Origin: Paraburkholderia sp. BCC1885 | Lineage (GTDB): Bacteria; Pseudomonadota; Gammaproteobacteria; Burkholderiales; Burkholderiaceae | DNA length: 64,000 nt | Direction: 5' to 3' | Assembly: GCF_900996235.1 (NCBI RefSeq) | Contig: NZ_CAAJGM010000066.1 | Span: forward strand, 115,306-179,305 | Shown here: positions 9,547 to 17,780 of the stretch, piece after piece | How positions within the stretch are numbered: position 1 is the first letter of the stretch | How the letters are laid out: the number at the start of each line of letters is the position of its first letter | Notes under the pieces: generated by a model | Database searches by the model: none | Told to the model about the DNA's origin: nothing | What the model saw: the letters and a program-made list of their open reading frames with translations, nothing else | Made by a program: the position numbers and the translations under genes

Positions 9547-9711
9547 TTTGCTTTCGGCAACGCGTGCAGGTTCGTTGCATATCCCTCATAATCACGCCCG
9601 CCCGGTCTTCCAGGCGTCGTCCGGGCTACTAAACGAGGCTTGAAACAGAGGACCCGCGCGTTCAAACCGCACCGTCCCGCCTCGAACATCTTCCTCCTCC
9701 GAACTGGCAAT

Positions 9712-10506
9712 ATGTTTTCGTCTCCCCCACTCGGCGCCGGCCTGATCGCGCTGGCCGGCTTGCTGGCGCCTGTTTCGTCGTTCGCGCAGCAGGCCGCGAC
9801 CACGGCCGCGCCGGCGCCGGACTGGACCGTCACTGCCGGCGCCGAAGCACAGTGGGAACCGGCCTATCCGGGCGCGAACTTCATGCGGCTCCGACCGTTT
9901 CCGGCGTTCGACATCGAATACAAGAATCGCTTCTTCGCCAAAGAAGACATGCTGTTCGGCGTGTATTTCGTCAATAACGCCAACTGGAGCGCGGGCCTCG
10001 CGCTTCAATACGACTTCACCGAACGCGAGACCAGTGACGACACGCATCTGCGCGGGCTGCAAAACGTACCAGCCACTGCGCGCGCCAAGGCGTTTCTCAA
10101 CTACACCTTATCGGCACTGACGCTCTCGACTTCCGCGGCTCAGGACATCGCCGGAAATCGCGAAGGGCTGGTAGTGGATAGCAATGCCTCCGTCACGCTG
10201 CCGGTCGGCAAAAAGTTGTATCTAACCGCCGGGCCGGGCGTCACGTGGACAAACGGGACCTATCAACAAACGTTTTTCGGCGTGACGCAAGCGCAAAGCA
10301 CGGCTTCGGGCTTGCCGGTCTATGACGCACATGGCGGCGCGGCGACCGGCTACGTCACGGTCGAAGCGGATTATCTGCTCACTAAATCGTTGATCGTCAC
10401 CGCCGAGATGAAATTCGCCCGCCTGTATGGCAACGCGGCGCAGAGCCCGATCACCCGGCGGATTCAGCAAAACACCGACACGCTCGCGCTGACGTACACG
10501 TTTTAA
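9712..10506 (+). CDS. MipA/OmpV family outer-membrane protein
   Basis: A 264-residue beta-barrel protein of the MipA/OmpV family, members of which act as scaffolds for murein enzymes or as outer-membrane barrels of unclear role. The signal peptide ends around SSFAQQ. The mature start WTVTAGAEAQWEPAYPGANF and RLRPFPAFDIEYKNRFFA are family motifs, and the chain ends in an aromatic-terminated strand (DTLALTYTF). The ORF is open upstream to 9640, but the extra 24 residues are basic and would displace the signal peptide. No co-directional partner is close enough to call an operon. Confidence 0.9.
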   Translation: MFSSPPLGAGLIALAGLLAPVSSFAQQAATTAAPAPDWTVTAGAEAQWEPAYPGANFMRLRPFPAFDIEYKNRFFAKEDMLFGVYFVNNANWSAGLALQYDFTERETSDDTHLRGLQNVPATARAKAFLNYTLSALTLSTSAAQDIAGNREGLVVDSNASVTLPVGKKLYLTAGPGVTWTNGTYQQTFFGVTQAQSTASGLPVYDAHGGAATGYVTVEADYLLTKSLIVTAEMKFARLYGNAAQSPITRRIQQNTDTLALTYTF

Positions 10507-10639
10507 GGGCGCGCGACGGGTCGATTGTTGAGTACAACCAAACCTGTCGATCCCGTAAGACAACGAAACATTACAAAATCTCTATCCTGTAGCTTTTTTT
10601 TCACGGCGGTGCTAGAGAATCGCCGCCGCCGGGCATCGA

Positions 10640-11467
10640 ATGCGTTACCATTGGCGCCCGTTCTGTAAACGAGCGTGCCAAGAAGCGCGCCTTGCTGTGA
10701 AAATTCAAAACGCCACACGATGGGCGCCGCGCGGTCCCCAAGCCTGGCTTGCCGCGTGCCTCGCTTTGGCGCTGGCGTGCGGGATACGCATATTACTCAG
10801 CCCATTCGTCGGGCCCGCCATGCCTGGAGCATTGTTCTGCGTTGCCGCCGCGCTCATCGAATATTTTTTTGGCCTGGCGCCGGCTTTAGCCGTGATGCTG
10901 ATCGGTCTCGTGATCGCCGATTATCTGTTCGTGCCGCCTTACGCCAATTTCTCGGTCTTCGATCACAGTGACGTCATGCTGCTGATCTCGTACCCGTCCC
11001 TGACGATCTTCGTCATTTCGCTGATCGAGCGGCTGCGCCGTTCGCAATTCCGTGCCGAGCTGTTCGCATCGGTGGCGAAATCGCGCTATGAGATGCTGCT
11101 GCGTGCGGACAATAACCGCGCACTGCGACTTCGCACGATCGATGAAACGCACCGGCTGCTGCGCCATTTGCCGCATTACCACGACACCATCATTCTGATT
11201 CAGGCGCTCGACCGCAAGGCATCGTTGCGATCCGACGCGCAGCACGCCGCCGACAGCGCTCACACGTTGCCGCATACCAGCGCGCCCGGCAGCCGTTTTT
11301 CTTCGGTGCATCCTGCCGATATCGAACGTCTGCAAAACACGCTTTCACCGGGCAGCCATCGTTTGCGGGTCAAGAATGGTGAGCATTCCTATAAGTCCGT
11401 CGATTGCGTCGGCGAGCGTTTTACCACGCATGCCGGCGACTTTCTGGTCCTGCGAATCGAGGATTAA
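10640..11467 (+). CDS. DUF4118 membrane protein (KdpD-like transmembrane region)
   Basis: A 275-residue protein with about four hydrophobic segments between residues 33 and 125, followed by a cytoplasmic part. The pattern FCVAAALIEYFFGLAPALA and ADYLFVPPYANFSVF resembles the DUF4118 sensor membrane domain of KdpD-like histidine kinases, but there is no kinase or ATPase domain. The soluble C-terminal half is not recognised. A GTG at 10697 is an alternative start; neither start has a clear ribosome-binding site. The stop codon lies 3 bases before the TTG start of the alpha/beta-hydrolase pseudogene in the same frame, and GAGGA at 11459-11463 sits inside this gene, so the two were probably translationally coupled. 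Confidence 0.75.
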   Translation: MRYHWRPFCKRACQEARLAVKIQNATRWAPRGPQAWLAACLALALACGIRILLSPFVGPAMPGALFCVAAALIEYFFGLAPALAVMLIGLVIADYLFVPPYANFSVFDHSDVMLLISYPSLTIFVISLIERLRRSQFRAELFASVAKSRYEMLLRADNNRALRLRTIDETHRLLRHLPHYHDTIILIQALDRKASLRSDAQHAADSAHTLPHTSAPGSRFSSVHPADIERLQNTLSPGSHRLRVKNGEHSYKSVDCVGERFTTHAGDFLVLRIED

Positions 11468-11470
11468 GCA

Positions 11471-12349
11471 TTGGACCGACCCAGACACATCCTCCAGGAA
11501 GGCGGCGAGCACGCCGTGCTCATGCTGCACGGCCTGTCGAGTTCACCGCTGGAAATGCGCTTTCTTGCGCGTCACTTGAACAACGAAGGATTCACCGCGT
11601 TTGCGCCCGAACTGGATGGCTATAGCGCGGGGACGAGCGAACGCGACATGCACACATGGATCGACGCTGCCGTGCGCGAATTCGATGCGCTCGCCGAGCG
11701 GTATGCGCGCGTGTCGGTCTGCGGACTATCGGTGGGCGCGGCGCTGGCGCTCGCGGTGGTCGACCGGCGGCCGACGGCGCATGCGGTCACCCTCTTGTCC
11801 GTTACGCTTGCCTACGACGGCTGGGCGATACCGTAGTACCGCTTTCTGCTCGGCTGGGCCTATTACACGCCGCTGCGCAACCGCTGGCGGTATCGTGAGG
11901 CGTCGCCGTTCGGACTCCGTAATGAGGCATTGCGCGCCAAGATCGCCCGCGCCATGCAGCGCAACGGCATCAGCGAGGTGGGGCCGTCGACCATTTCGCT
12001 GCCCGCGCTGCGCGAGGCGAGCCGGCTGGCGGCACACGTGCGCACGAGGCTAGCCCATATCGCTACGGACTGCCTGGTGATTCACGCCATCGACGACGAA
12101 ACGGCCAGTCCTCGCAACGCCCATTACGTGGCGTCGAAGATTGCTTCGCCGTTCCTGCGCACGATTTATCTGGACGACTCGTACCACATGATCACCTCGG
12201 ACAACGAGCGCGAAATCGTGGCAGCGGAGACCGCCGCGTTCCTGCGCGAAAGTGAAGCCGCGCGCGGCATCGGCAGCGGCGCGGCATCGCAGGTCGTCTC
12301 CAGGGCGCTCGCGCGGCGCTTGAGGCAATTGGCGGCGTTGGGGAGTTAA
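11471..12349 (+). pseudogene. Alpha/beta hydrolase (carboxylesterase-like) interrupted by an in-frame amber codon
   Basis: A single frame encodes a typical alpha/beta hydrolase of about 292 residues, broken only by TAG at 11834-11836 (codon 122). Before it: AVLMLHGLSSSPLEM (oxyanion region) and VSVCGLSVGAALALAV (GxSxG nucleophile elbow, Ser about residue 89). After it the same frame resumes with YRFLLGWAYYTPLRNRWRYR and later CLVIHAIDDE (acid residue) and LDDSYHMITSD (catalytic His). The interrupted codon sits after DGWAIP; a TGG to TAG change is the simplest explanation. The 121-residue product lacks Asp and His and should be inactive. The start TTG has GAGGA 7 bases upstream. Confidence 0.85.
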
Positions 12350-12425
12350 AGCGACGCAGGCGCGCTCGGGCCGACAGGCGCGGCGAGTGCCGGAAGAGAC
12401 AGAAATACACTGGTCACTTGTAATC

Positions 12426-12444
12426 GAGAATCATTCTCATTATC
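12426..12444. promoter_or_regulatory. Fur box
   Basis: GAGAATCATTCTCATTATC matches 15 of 19 positions of the classic Fur consensus GATAATGATAATCATTATC. It lies 128 bases upstream of the acylase gene at 12572, implying iron-repressed expression of that gene. Confidence 0.75.
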
Positions 12445-12571
12445 ATGAGACCTATGTCGGAAGACCGACGCGCATCTTTCGCGGACGGTTGAAGACATCC
12501 GGTAGCTGCGGCATCGACGCGGCTTTCCTCGCGGCTAACGCCTCCCCACTCCCTGCACGGCACACCACTCC

Positions 12572-15103
12572 ATGCGTCTGCTGCCTTTGCTTGTCCGCCA
12601 TGCCCGTCTGCTGCTCGGGCTCCCTCTGGTTCTCAGCTTGCTCAGTTGCACGGCGCCTTCCGCGGACAACCCGCCGCGCGCCGATGCCACGACGCCCGCG
12701 TATCGGGTCGAAATCCGCCGCACCGCCCTGGGCATCCCGCATCTGAAAGCGAACGACTGGGGCAGTCTCGGCTACGGATACGGCTACGTGCAGGCACAGG
12801 ACAACCTGTGCACGATGGCCGATGCTTTTGTGACCTACCGGGGCGAGCGCTCGCGCTTTTTCGGCGCGGATGCGAAGCCTGCCGGCGAAGCCACCTTCGG
12901 CCAGCCGTCCAACCTGGACGCCGATTTCTTCTTTCGCTTCGTCGACGACGATGCGGCCGTCACGCGCTACCGCAACGCCCAGACCGAGCCGATGCGCGCG
13001 CTGATCGACGGTTTCGCGGACGGCTACAACCGCTACGAGGACGAACTCGCTCACGGCGAATTCGCCGGCGCGCATGCGGCCTGCCGCTCGGCGCCGTGGG
13101 TCGGCAAGATTACTTCGGCGGATATCTATCGGCGGCTCTACGCGGCCAATCTCGCAGGCGGCGCGGCGCGGTTTGCTGCTGCGATTGCGACAGCCCAGCC
13201 GCCAGGCGCGGTCACGAAACCGGTTTCGGGCGCTTCGGGCGCTTCGGGCGCTTCGGGCGCTTCGGGCGCTTCGGGCGCTTCGGGCGCTTCGGTCGTTTCG
13301 GCCACGCAGCGGCTTTCGTCCGGCGTGGCAATGGCGTCCGTCGCGCCGCTCGCGCATTTCGGCGGCAACGAAGGCGTGGGCAGCAACGCCCTCGCGTTCG
13401 GTGCGGACGCGACTCACAACAGCAGTGCGCTGCTGCTTGGCAATCCGCATTGGTTCTGGAGCGGACCGGATCGCTTCTACCAGGCACAACTGACGATTCC
13501 CGGCAAGCTGGACGTCAGCGGTGTGTCGTTGCTCGGCGTTCCGGCCATCATGATCGGCTTCAATCACGATGTGGCATGGACGCATACGGTCTCCACTGCT
13601 GCGCGTTTCGGCCTGTTTCAGTTGACCCTGGCGGCAGGCTCGCCCACTTCGTATCAATACGATGGCCACGTGGAAGCCATGACGCCGACGCACGTCACCG
13701 TCCAGGTGCGTGCGGCGGATGGTTCGCTGAGTGCCGTCACGCGCACGTTGTACCGATCGCGCTTCGGTCCGTTGCTCAATCTGGGCTCGAAGTCGCCCGC
13801 ACTGGCGTGGAATGACAAGCAGGCGTTCGCACTGCGCGATGTCAACGCCGACAATTTCCGCGTCTTCGAAAATTTCCTCGAATGGAATCAGGCGCGCTCA
13901 CTCGACGATTTCATTCGCATCCAGAAACGCAATGCGGCGGTACCGTGGGTCAATACGCTCGCCATCGGCCGCGGCGATCCGCGCGTGTGGTACGCGGATA
14001 TCGGCGCGGTGCCCGATGTCCCCGACAGCCTTGCGCAAAACTGCACGACGGCGCTTGGCAAGGCCTTTGCCCAATTCATTCCCGGCGTGCCCGTTCTCGA
14101 CGGCGCGCGCAGCGATTGCGACTGGCGCACCGAGTCTGCTTCGGTGCAACCGCAGACACTGCCCGTCGCGCAAATGCCAGCTCTCTTGCGACGCGATTAT
14201 GTCGGCAACTTCAACGGCAGTTTCTGGCTCGCCAATCCCGCCGAACCGCTCACGGGTTATGCCCATCTGATCGGCACCACCGACACCGCGCAGTCGCTGC
14301 GCACGCGCCTCGGTCACACGATTGCCGCCGAATTGCAGGCCGATCCCGCAGGCGTTTCCTCCAGCGCGCTGCAACGCGCGGCGCTGGACAGCCGCTCGAT
14401 GTCGGCGGTCCTGTTCAAACAGGCGGTGCTCGATCGTCTGTGCGTGGGGGATTCTGATAGCGGCGACGATCTACGCAAGGCCTGCACCGTGCTCGCTGCC
14501 TGGAACGACACGGCCGACGCCGATGCACGCGGCGCCACCCTGTGGGACGAATTCTGGCAACGCCTCAAGGACATCCCCGCCGCACAGTTGTATGCCGTGC
14601 CGTTCGATCCGCAACGCCCATTGACGACACCCGCCGGCATCGCCGTCGACCGCGCCAGACTCGCGACGCTGATGCGGGCGGCGCTCGCCGCCTTGCACAA
14701 CGCCGGCATTCCCATCGATGCACCGCGCAGCGAGGCGCTCTACGTGCAGCGCAATAACGAACGCATTCCGCTTTATGGCGGCTGCAGCGTGGGTGGATAC
14801 TTTACGGCTGCCTGCGCGCTGCATCCTTTCGATAAAGGCGCGGATTCGATGAACGTGAATCCGAACGGCAACAGTTATCTGCAAGTCGTGCGGTTCGAGC
14901 ACGGCGATGTCGAAGCGGACACGATGCTCGCCTCGTCGGAATCGGACGACCCCGCTTCACCGCATTACGCCGATGCGACGCGCGAGTACGCCAGCAAACA
15001 CTGGCGCCGCGTGCCCTTTACCGAGGATGCGATTGCGGGCGATCCAGCACACGTGACCCAGGTGCTGGAAGTGCCCGCTTCGTCGAACGGGACGTCACAT
15101 TAG
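12572..15103 (+). CDS. Penicillin acylase family lipoprotein, probably iron-regulated
   Basis: An 843-residue Ntn-hydrolase precursor, more like the AHL/PvdQ-type branch than the enzyme at 415. The N-terminus is a lipoprotein-type signal (LGLPLVLSLLSC, Cys about residue 27). YGYGYVQAQDNLCTMADAF is the alpha-chain block. Ser271 in EGVGSNALAFG is the expected nucleophile, and LLGNPHWFW plus the later NFNGSFWLANPAEPLTGY block are family motifs. Seven perfect Gly-Ala-Ser repeats sit about 30-50 residues before Ser271, in the region removed as the linker peptide in known acylases. The Fur box upstream recalls PvdQ, a siderophore-maturation acylase, but the substrate here is unknown. The ribosome-binding site is poor. 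Confidence 0.9.
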   Translation: MRLLPLLVRHARLLLGLPLVLSLLSCTAPSADNPPRADATTPAYRVEIRRTALGIPHLKANDWGSLGYGYGYVQAQDNLCTMADAFVTYRGERSRFFGADAKPAGEATFGQPSNLDADFFFRFVDDDAAVTRYRNAQTEPMRALIDGFADGYNRYEDELAHGEFAGAHAACRSAPWVGKITSADIYRRLYAANLAGGAARFAAAIATAQPPGAVTKPVSGASGASGASGASGASGASGASVVSATQRLSSGVAMASVAPLAHFGGNEGVGSNALAFGADATHNSSALLLGNPHWFWSGPDRFYQAQLTIPGKLDVSGVSLLGVPAIMIGFNHDVAWTHTVSTAARFGLFQLTLAAGSPTSYQYDGHVEAMTPTHVTVQVRAADGSLSAVTRTLYRSRFGPLLNLGSKSPALAWNDKQAFALRDVNADNFRVFENFLEWNQARSLDDFIRIQKRNAAVPWVNTLAIGRGDPRVWYADIGAVPDVPDSLAQNCTTALGKAFAQFIPGVPVLDGARSDCDWRTESASVQPQTLPVAQMPALLRRDYVGNFNGSFWLANPAEPLTGYAHLIGTTDTAQSLRTRLGHTIAAELQADPAGVSSSALQRAALDSRSMSAVLFKQAVLDRLCVGDSDSGDDLRKACTVLAAWNDTADADARGATLWDEFWQRLKDIPAAQLYAVPFDPQRPLTTPAGIAVDRARLATLMRAALAALHNAGIPIDAPRSEALYVQRNNERIPLYGGCSVGGYFTAACALHPFDKGADSMNVNPNGNSYLQVVRFEHGDVEADTMLASSESDDPASPHYADATREYASKHWRRVPFTEDAIAGDPAHVTQVLEVPASSNGTSH
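13229..13291 (+). repeat. Nine-bp tandem repeat, seven perfect copies
   Basis: Unit GGCGCTTCG repeated seven times without a mismatch, followed by a degenerate eighth copy (GTCGTTTCG). It stays in frame and encodes (Gly-Ala-Ser)7 inside the acylase linker. Copy-number change would keep the frame. Confidence 0.97.
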
Positions 15104-15140
15104 ATAGATTGAGCAGCGATCCGCGGCTAGCGGTTGCGCG

Positions 15141-15992
15141 TCAAAAATCCGCCGTCGATGCGCGACCTGCGATAGCCCGGCCGTCGCGGCCCGCCCAACC
15201 GAACGCGAGAACCCGCGTCAACGGTTGCGCGACCGCGGCGGCCGCGCAAATGGTGCCGGGCATCGGCAGATCGAGGATATGCCAGCGCATCGCGCCAACC
15301 GTATCAATCACAAAGCTGGCCGAATCCTGCTGCAATACGCATGCATCGGCGTTTAGCAAGGGCCTGCCGGCACCGCTGGTGAGACTGTCGTGACGCACAC
15401 GGCTGCGCATCTCGACCGATGATCCATTGAGCCTCATTCGACGCGGCGCATTGGATGCATCGGCGTGGCCGTCCGCCGCGTTATCCGGCAGTGTGGGGAC
15501 GCGCGTCGCGAGTCCGACTGAGGTCGTGCTGACGCCAATCACGATCCAGATTCCTGCATAAGCGATGGCGATTTCGACAGGTTGCCGCGCATCGTCCTGA
15601 GCAAGCCGTAGTTGACCGCGCTCATCCTCGCTCAGTTCGACCTCACCCGGCGCACAGCCGAGCATTTCCGCCAGAATTTCGCGCATCACCGCGCGGCCCA
15701 CGGCGAAACGCTTGCCAAGCGCCGGATTGGGATGACTTTTGACGCGCGCCAGTTCGGCTTTGGAAAGGCGCGCGTATGCCTCGTCCTTCGATACCAGATG
15801 CCATTCCGGGCGAAAGCGCCACAGCAGCAACTCCCCGTCCTGCGGATAAGCGACGTCACCCGCGCACCGATACGTGAGGCTGCGAGGGATGAACTCGAAG
15901 GCGGGCGCGAGAGGCACCGCATGCTCCAGAACGGATGTACGGGACGGCACCGGCGTTTCGTCCGCGATTGCGCTTGAGGAATTGACCGACAT
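15141..15992 (-). CDS. Divergent 4'-phosphopantetheinyl transferase-like protein
   Basis: A 283-residue protein whose layout follows Sfp-type phosphopantetheinyl transferases: an N-terminal DGELLLWRFRPEWHLVSKDE region with SKAELARVKSHPNPALGKRF, then AVGRAVMREILAEMLGC (the R-x-x-x-G-R helix), and a C-terminal WHILDLPMPGTICAAAAVA typical of the fold's end. However, the segment that should read as SHS plus G-x-D-x-E is IAIAYAGIWIVIGVSTTSVGL, so the acidic metal ligands are missing. It may be a non-catalytic or strongly diverged paralogue. The start at 15992 has AAAGAG upstream; the open frame continues to 16115. A Fur-type palindrome lies 214-232 bases upstream. Confidence 0.65.
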   Translation of the reverse strand: MSVNSSSAIADETPVPSRTSVLEHAVPLAPAFEFIPRSLTYRCAGDVAYPQDGELLLWRFRPEWHLVSKDEAYARLSKAELARVKSHPNPALGKRFAVGRAVMREILAEMLGCAPGEVELSEDERGQLRLAQDDARQPVEIAIAYAGIWIVIGVSTTSVGLATRVPTLPDNAADGHADASNAPRRMRLNGSSVEMRSRVRHDSLTSGAGRPLLNADACVLQQDSASFVIDTVGAMRWHILDLPMPGTICAAAAVAQPLTRVLAFGWAGRDGRAIAGRASTADF

Positions 15993-16194
15993 GCAAAGGC
16001 TCTTTAGTGCGATGGGTGCATATAGATGACGCGGCACGCGTGCATCTGAATCACAGGCCCTACAGCAAGCAGCGCGAGACGCGCGCGCTCTCGCCACGCG
16101 GCGAGGGCGGCGCATTCAGCAAGGACGGGCAGGACGAGTGGAAGCATGCACAGATCAGTCGAAGCGTTGAGGCACGTCTAATGATGAGACAAAA

Positions 16195-16235
16195 CAAGCA
16201 TAATTGCAAACGATTCTCATTTGCAATTATGCTTG
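16195..16235. promoter_or_regulatory. Fur-like box inside a 16-bp-arm perfect palindrome
   Basis: CAAGCATAATTGCAAA is followed by a 9-base centre (CGATTCTCA) and its exact reverse complement. The core GCAAACGATTCTCATTTGC (16206-16224) is a good Fur-type operator. It sits in a 381-base divergent region (15993-16373) without genes and could control the phosphopantetheinyl-transferase-like gene, the 16374 membrane protein or both. Confidence 0.7.
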
Positions 16236-16373
16236 ATGAATAGAAGCAGTTTTTTCAGCGATATTTCCCTGCGTCGCCGTGATGGACTGAGTCTGAAACC
16301 ACGTAATGAAACGACTTGCGATTTTCTACTCTGTCGCATAGAGTTCTCTGAAATCACCTTTGAAGGAGTCGTC

Positions 16374-16925
16374 ATGACACTTTCCTCTGAACAAGCGTCG
16401 CAGGCCTTGCGTGAAGTCGAGGCGGTCAGCCACCGCAGCGGCCAGCTCTACCGGTATCAGCGGTTCGCTCCGATGCTGGTGCTGTGGGGCGTGGTCTGGC
16501 TAATCGGCTTCGGCTTGACGAATTTCTTTCCCGCGCGCGTCTCGTGGATCTGGATGACGCTGGATGTGATCGGCGTAGGCGGCTGTATTTTCCTTGGTTG
16601 CCGGGGCAAACACGCAGCGACGAACGGCAGTGCATGGCGCTGGCTTGCCTCCATCGTTGTCATTCTGGCGTTTTATATCGTCGTACTGAATATATTTCAG
16701 CCTGTCACAGGTCAGCAATCCGCTGCCCTGATTGCCTTGATCGTGGCGTTGTTCTACGTGCTAAGCGGCGTATGGGTCGGCGCTCGTTTGACCATCACCG
16801 GTGCCGCCATGGCGGCGCTTACACTCGTCGGTTATTACCTGTTTCCCGCTTACTTTTTTCTCTGGATGGCGGCGCTCGGCGGCGGCTCGCTGATGCTGGC
16901 CGGTCTCTGGCTGAGGACTGCCTGA
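16374..16925 (+). CDS. Hypothetical integral membrane protein, 183 aa
   Basis: After a short N-terminal helix (SSEQASQALREVEAVSHRSG) come about five or six hydrophobic segments, including FAPMLVLWGVVWLIGFGL, WRWLASIVVILAFYIVVL, AALIALIVALFYVLSGVWVG and LVGYYLFPAYFFLWMAAL. GAAGGAGTCGTC gives a strong ribosome-binding site at ATG 16374; the longer open frame from 16221 runs through the Fur-like palindrome and is not credible. The TGA stop is directly followed by the ATG of the winged-helix regulator gene, so the two are co-transcribed and translationally coupled, an arrangement common for a regulator and a membrane protein it controls. I do not know a defined function. Confidence 0.85.
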   Translation: MTLSSEQASQALREVEAVSHRSGQLYRYQRFAPMLVLWGVVWLIGFGLTNFFPARVSWIWMTLDVIGVGGCIFLGCRGKHAATNGSAWRWLASIVVILAFYIVVLNIFQPVTGQQSAALIALIVALFYVLSGVWVGARLTITGAAMAALTLVGYYLFPAYFFLWMAALGGGSLMLAGLWLRTA

Positions 16926-17219
16926 ATGGACCAGCTAGACGAAACCATCCACCAGCCGGTCCGCCTCAAGATCATGGCGGCGCTCAAGGCGTTGCCGAAT
17001 CGCGAGCTCATCGAGTTCGTGCGGCTGCGCACGATTGTCGACGCCACTGAGGGCAATCTCGGCGCCCATCTCGCCACCTTGGAGAAATGCGGCTACATCG
17101 AGATCACCAAGGATTTTGTCGGCAAAAAACCGCGCACGCGCGTAGCCATGACCGCGGCGGGACGGCGTGCTTTCGAGCGCTATGTCGATTATCTGCGCGG
17201 CATTCTCGACGGGACTTGA
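16926..17219 (+). CDS. Winged-helix transcriptional regulator, 97 aa
   Basis: A single winged-helix domain of the MarR/ArsR-like 'HTH_34' kind. IHQPVRLKIMAALKALPNRELIEFVRLR is the first helix pair; TEGNLGAHLATLEKCGYIEITKDF is helix-turn-helix and recognition helix, followed by the wing KKPRTRVAMTAAGRRAFERYV. It would act as a small DNA-binding repressor without a separate ligand domain. The ATG abuts the stop of the 183-residue membrane protein (TGAATG), which implies translational coupling. Its target may be its own operon; no operator is proven. Confidence 0.92.
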   Translation: MDQLDETIHQPVRLKIMAALKALPNRELIEFVRLRTIVDATEGNLGAHLATLEKCGYIEITKDFVGKKPRTRVAMTAAGRRAFERYVDYLRGILDGT

Positions 17220-17354
17220 TGCGTGGGCGTCATGCAATCCCGATGGGATCAACGCGGCGCGGTGGCTCACGGAGTTTGCAACCGGAGCGATCCTGTGGGT
17301 CAGCGCGCTGTACGGATTTTTGCAGGGCCGCTCCCGCCTGCATCCCCACCTCGC

Positions 17355-17780
17355 CTAGAACTCGACCAGCGCGAAATCCTCTTTGCCAACATCGCACAGC
17401 GGACAGCGCCAGTCCTCCGGCACGTCCACCCAGCGAGTGCCGGGGGCAATGCCCTCTTCCGGCACGCCGGCGGCTTCGTCGTAGATCCAGCCGCAGATTA
17501 CACACACCCACTGTTTGAAGTCGCCAGGCGGCATATCTTGCACGGCGATAGGCGCAGATGAATCTGCACGCCGCGTTTCACCCGCGCCGTGTGCATCATC
17601 GAGACCCACGACCAGCGGCGCAGCCGTGCCTGCGCTGTTCGCGGCTAACTGCGTTTGCAGGGTCTGGAGAAGCGATTGCGCTTCACTTAGCGTTAAATCG
17701 ATCCAGTAAGGATCCCCCGCAGCATCGTTGAGTCGCTCGGGGGCGAACTGAATCTCTAAAGCCACGCCCTTTTTATACAT
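17355..17780 (-). CDS. Rubredoxin with an N-terminal extension
   Basis: The last 55 residues form a complete rubredoxin: WVCVICGWIYDEAAGVPEEG, then APGTRWVDVPEDWRCPLCDV, giving the two CxxC pairs that bind one iron. Rubredoxins carry single electrons, for example to alkane hydroxylases or in oxygen detoxification. The protein is 141 residues, much longer than a stand-alone rubredoxin (about 55). The N-terminal 85 residues (IQFAPERLNDAAGDPYWIDL, SEAQSLLQTLQTQLA and a low-complexity linker) are unrecognised. The start at 17780 lacks a clear ribosome-binding site; a GTG five codons in, after AAGGGC, is an alternative. An inverted repeat lies 25 bases upstream. Confidence 0.9.
   Translation of the reverse strand: MYKKGVALEIQFAPERLNDAAGDPYWIDLTLSEAQSLLQTLQTQLAANSAGTAAPLVVGLDDAHGAGETRRADSSAPIAVQDMPPGDFKQWVCVICGWIYDEAAGVPEEGIAPGTRWVDVPEDWRCPLCDVGKEDFALVEF

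Noticed and set aside
12452..13693. 413-codon open frame on the minus strand over the second acylase gene
   Set aside because: It mirrors the high-GC codon pattern of the acylase gene, has no family motif, and includes a Ser-Ala-Arg repeat that is only the complement of the 9-bp tract.
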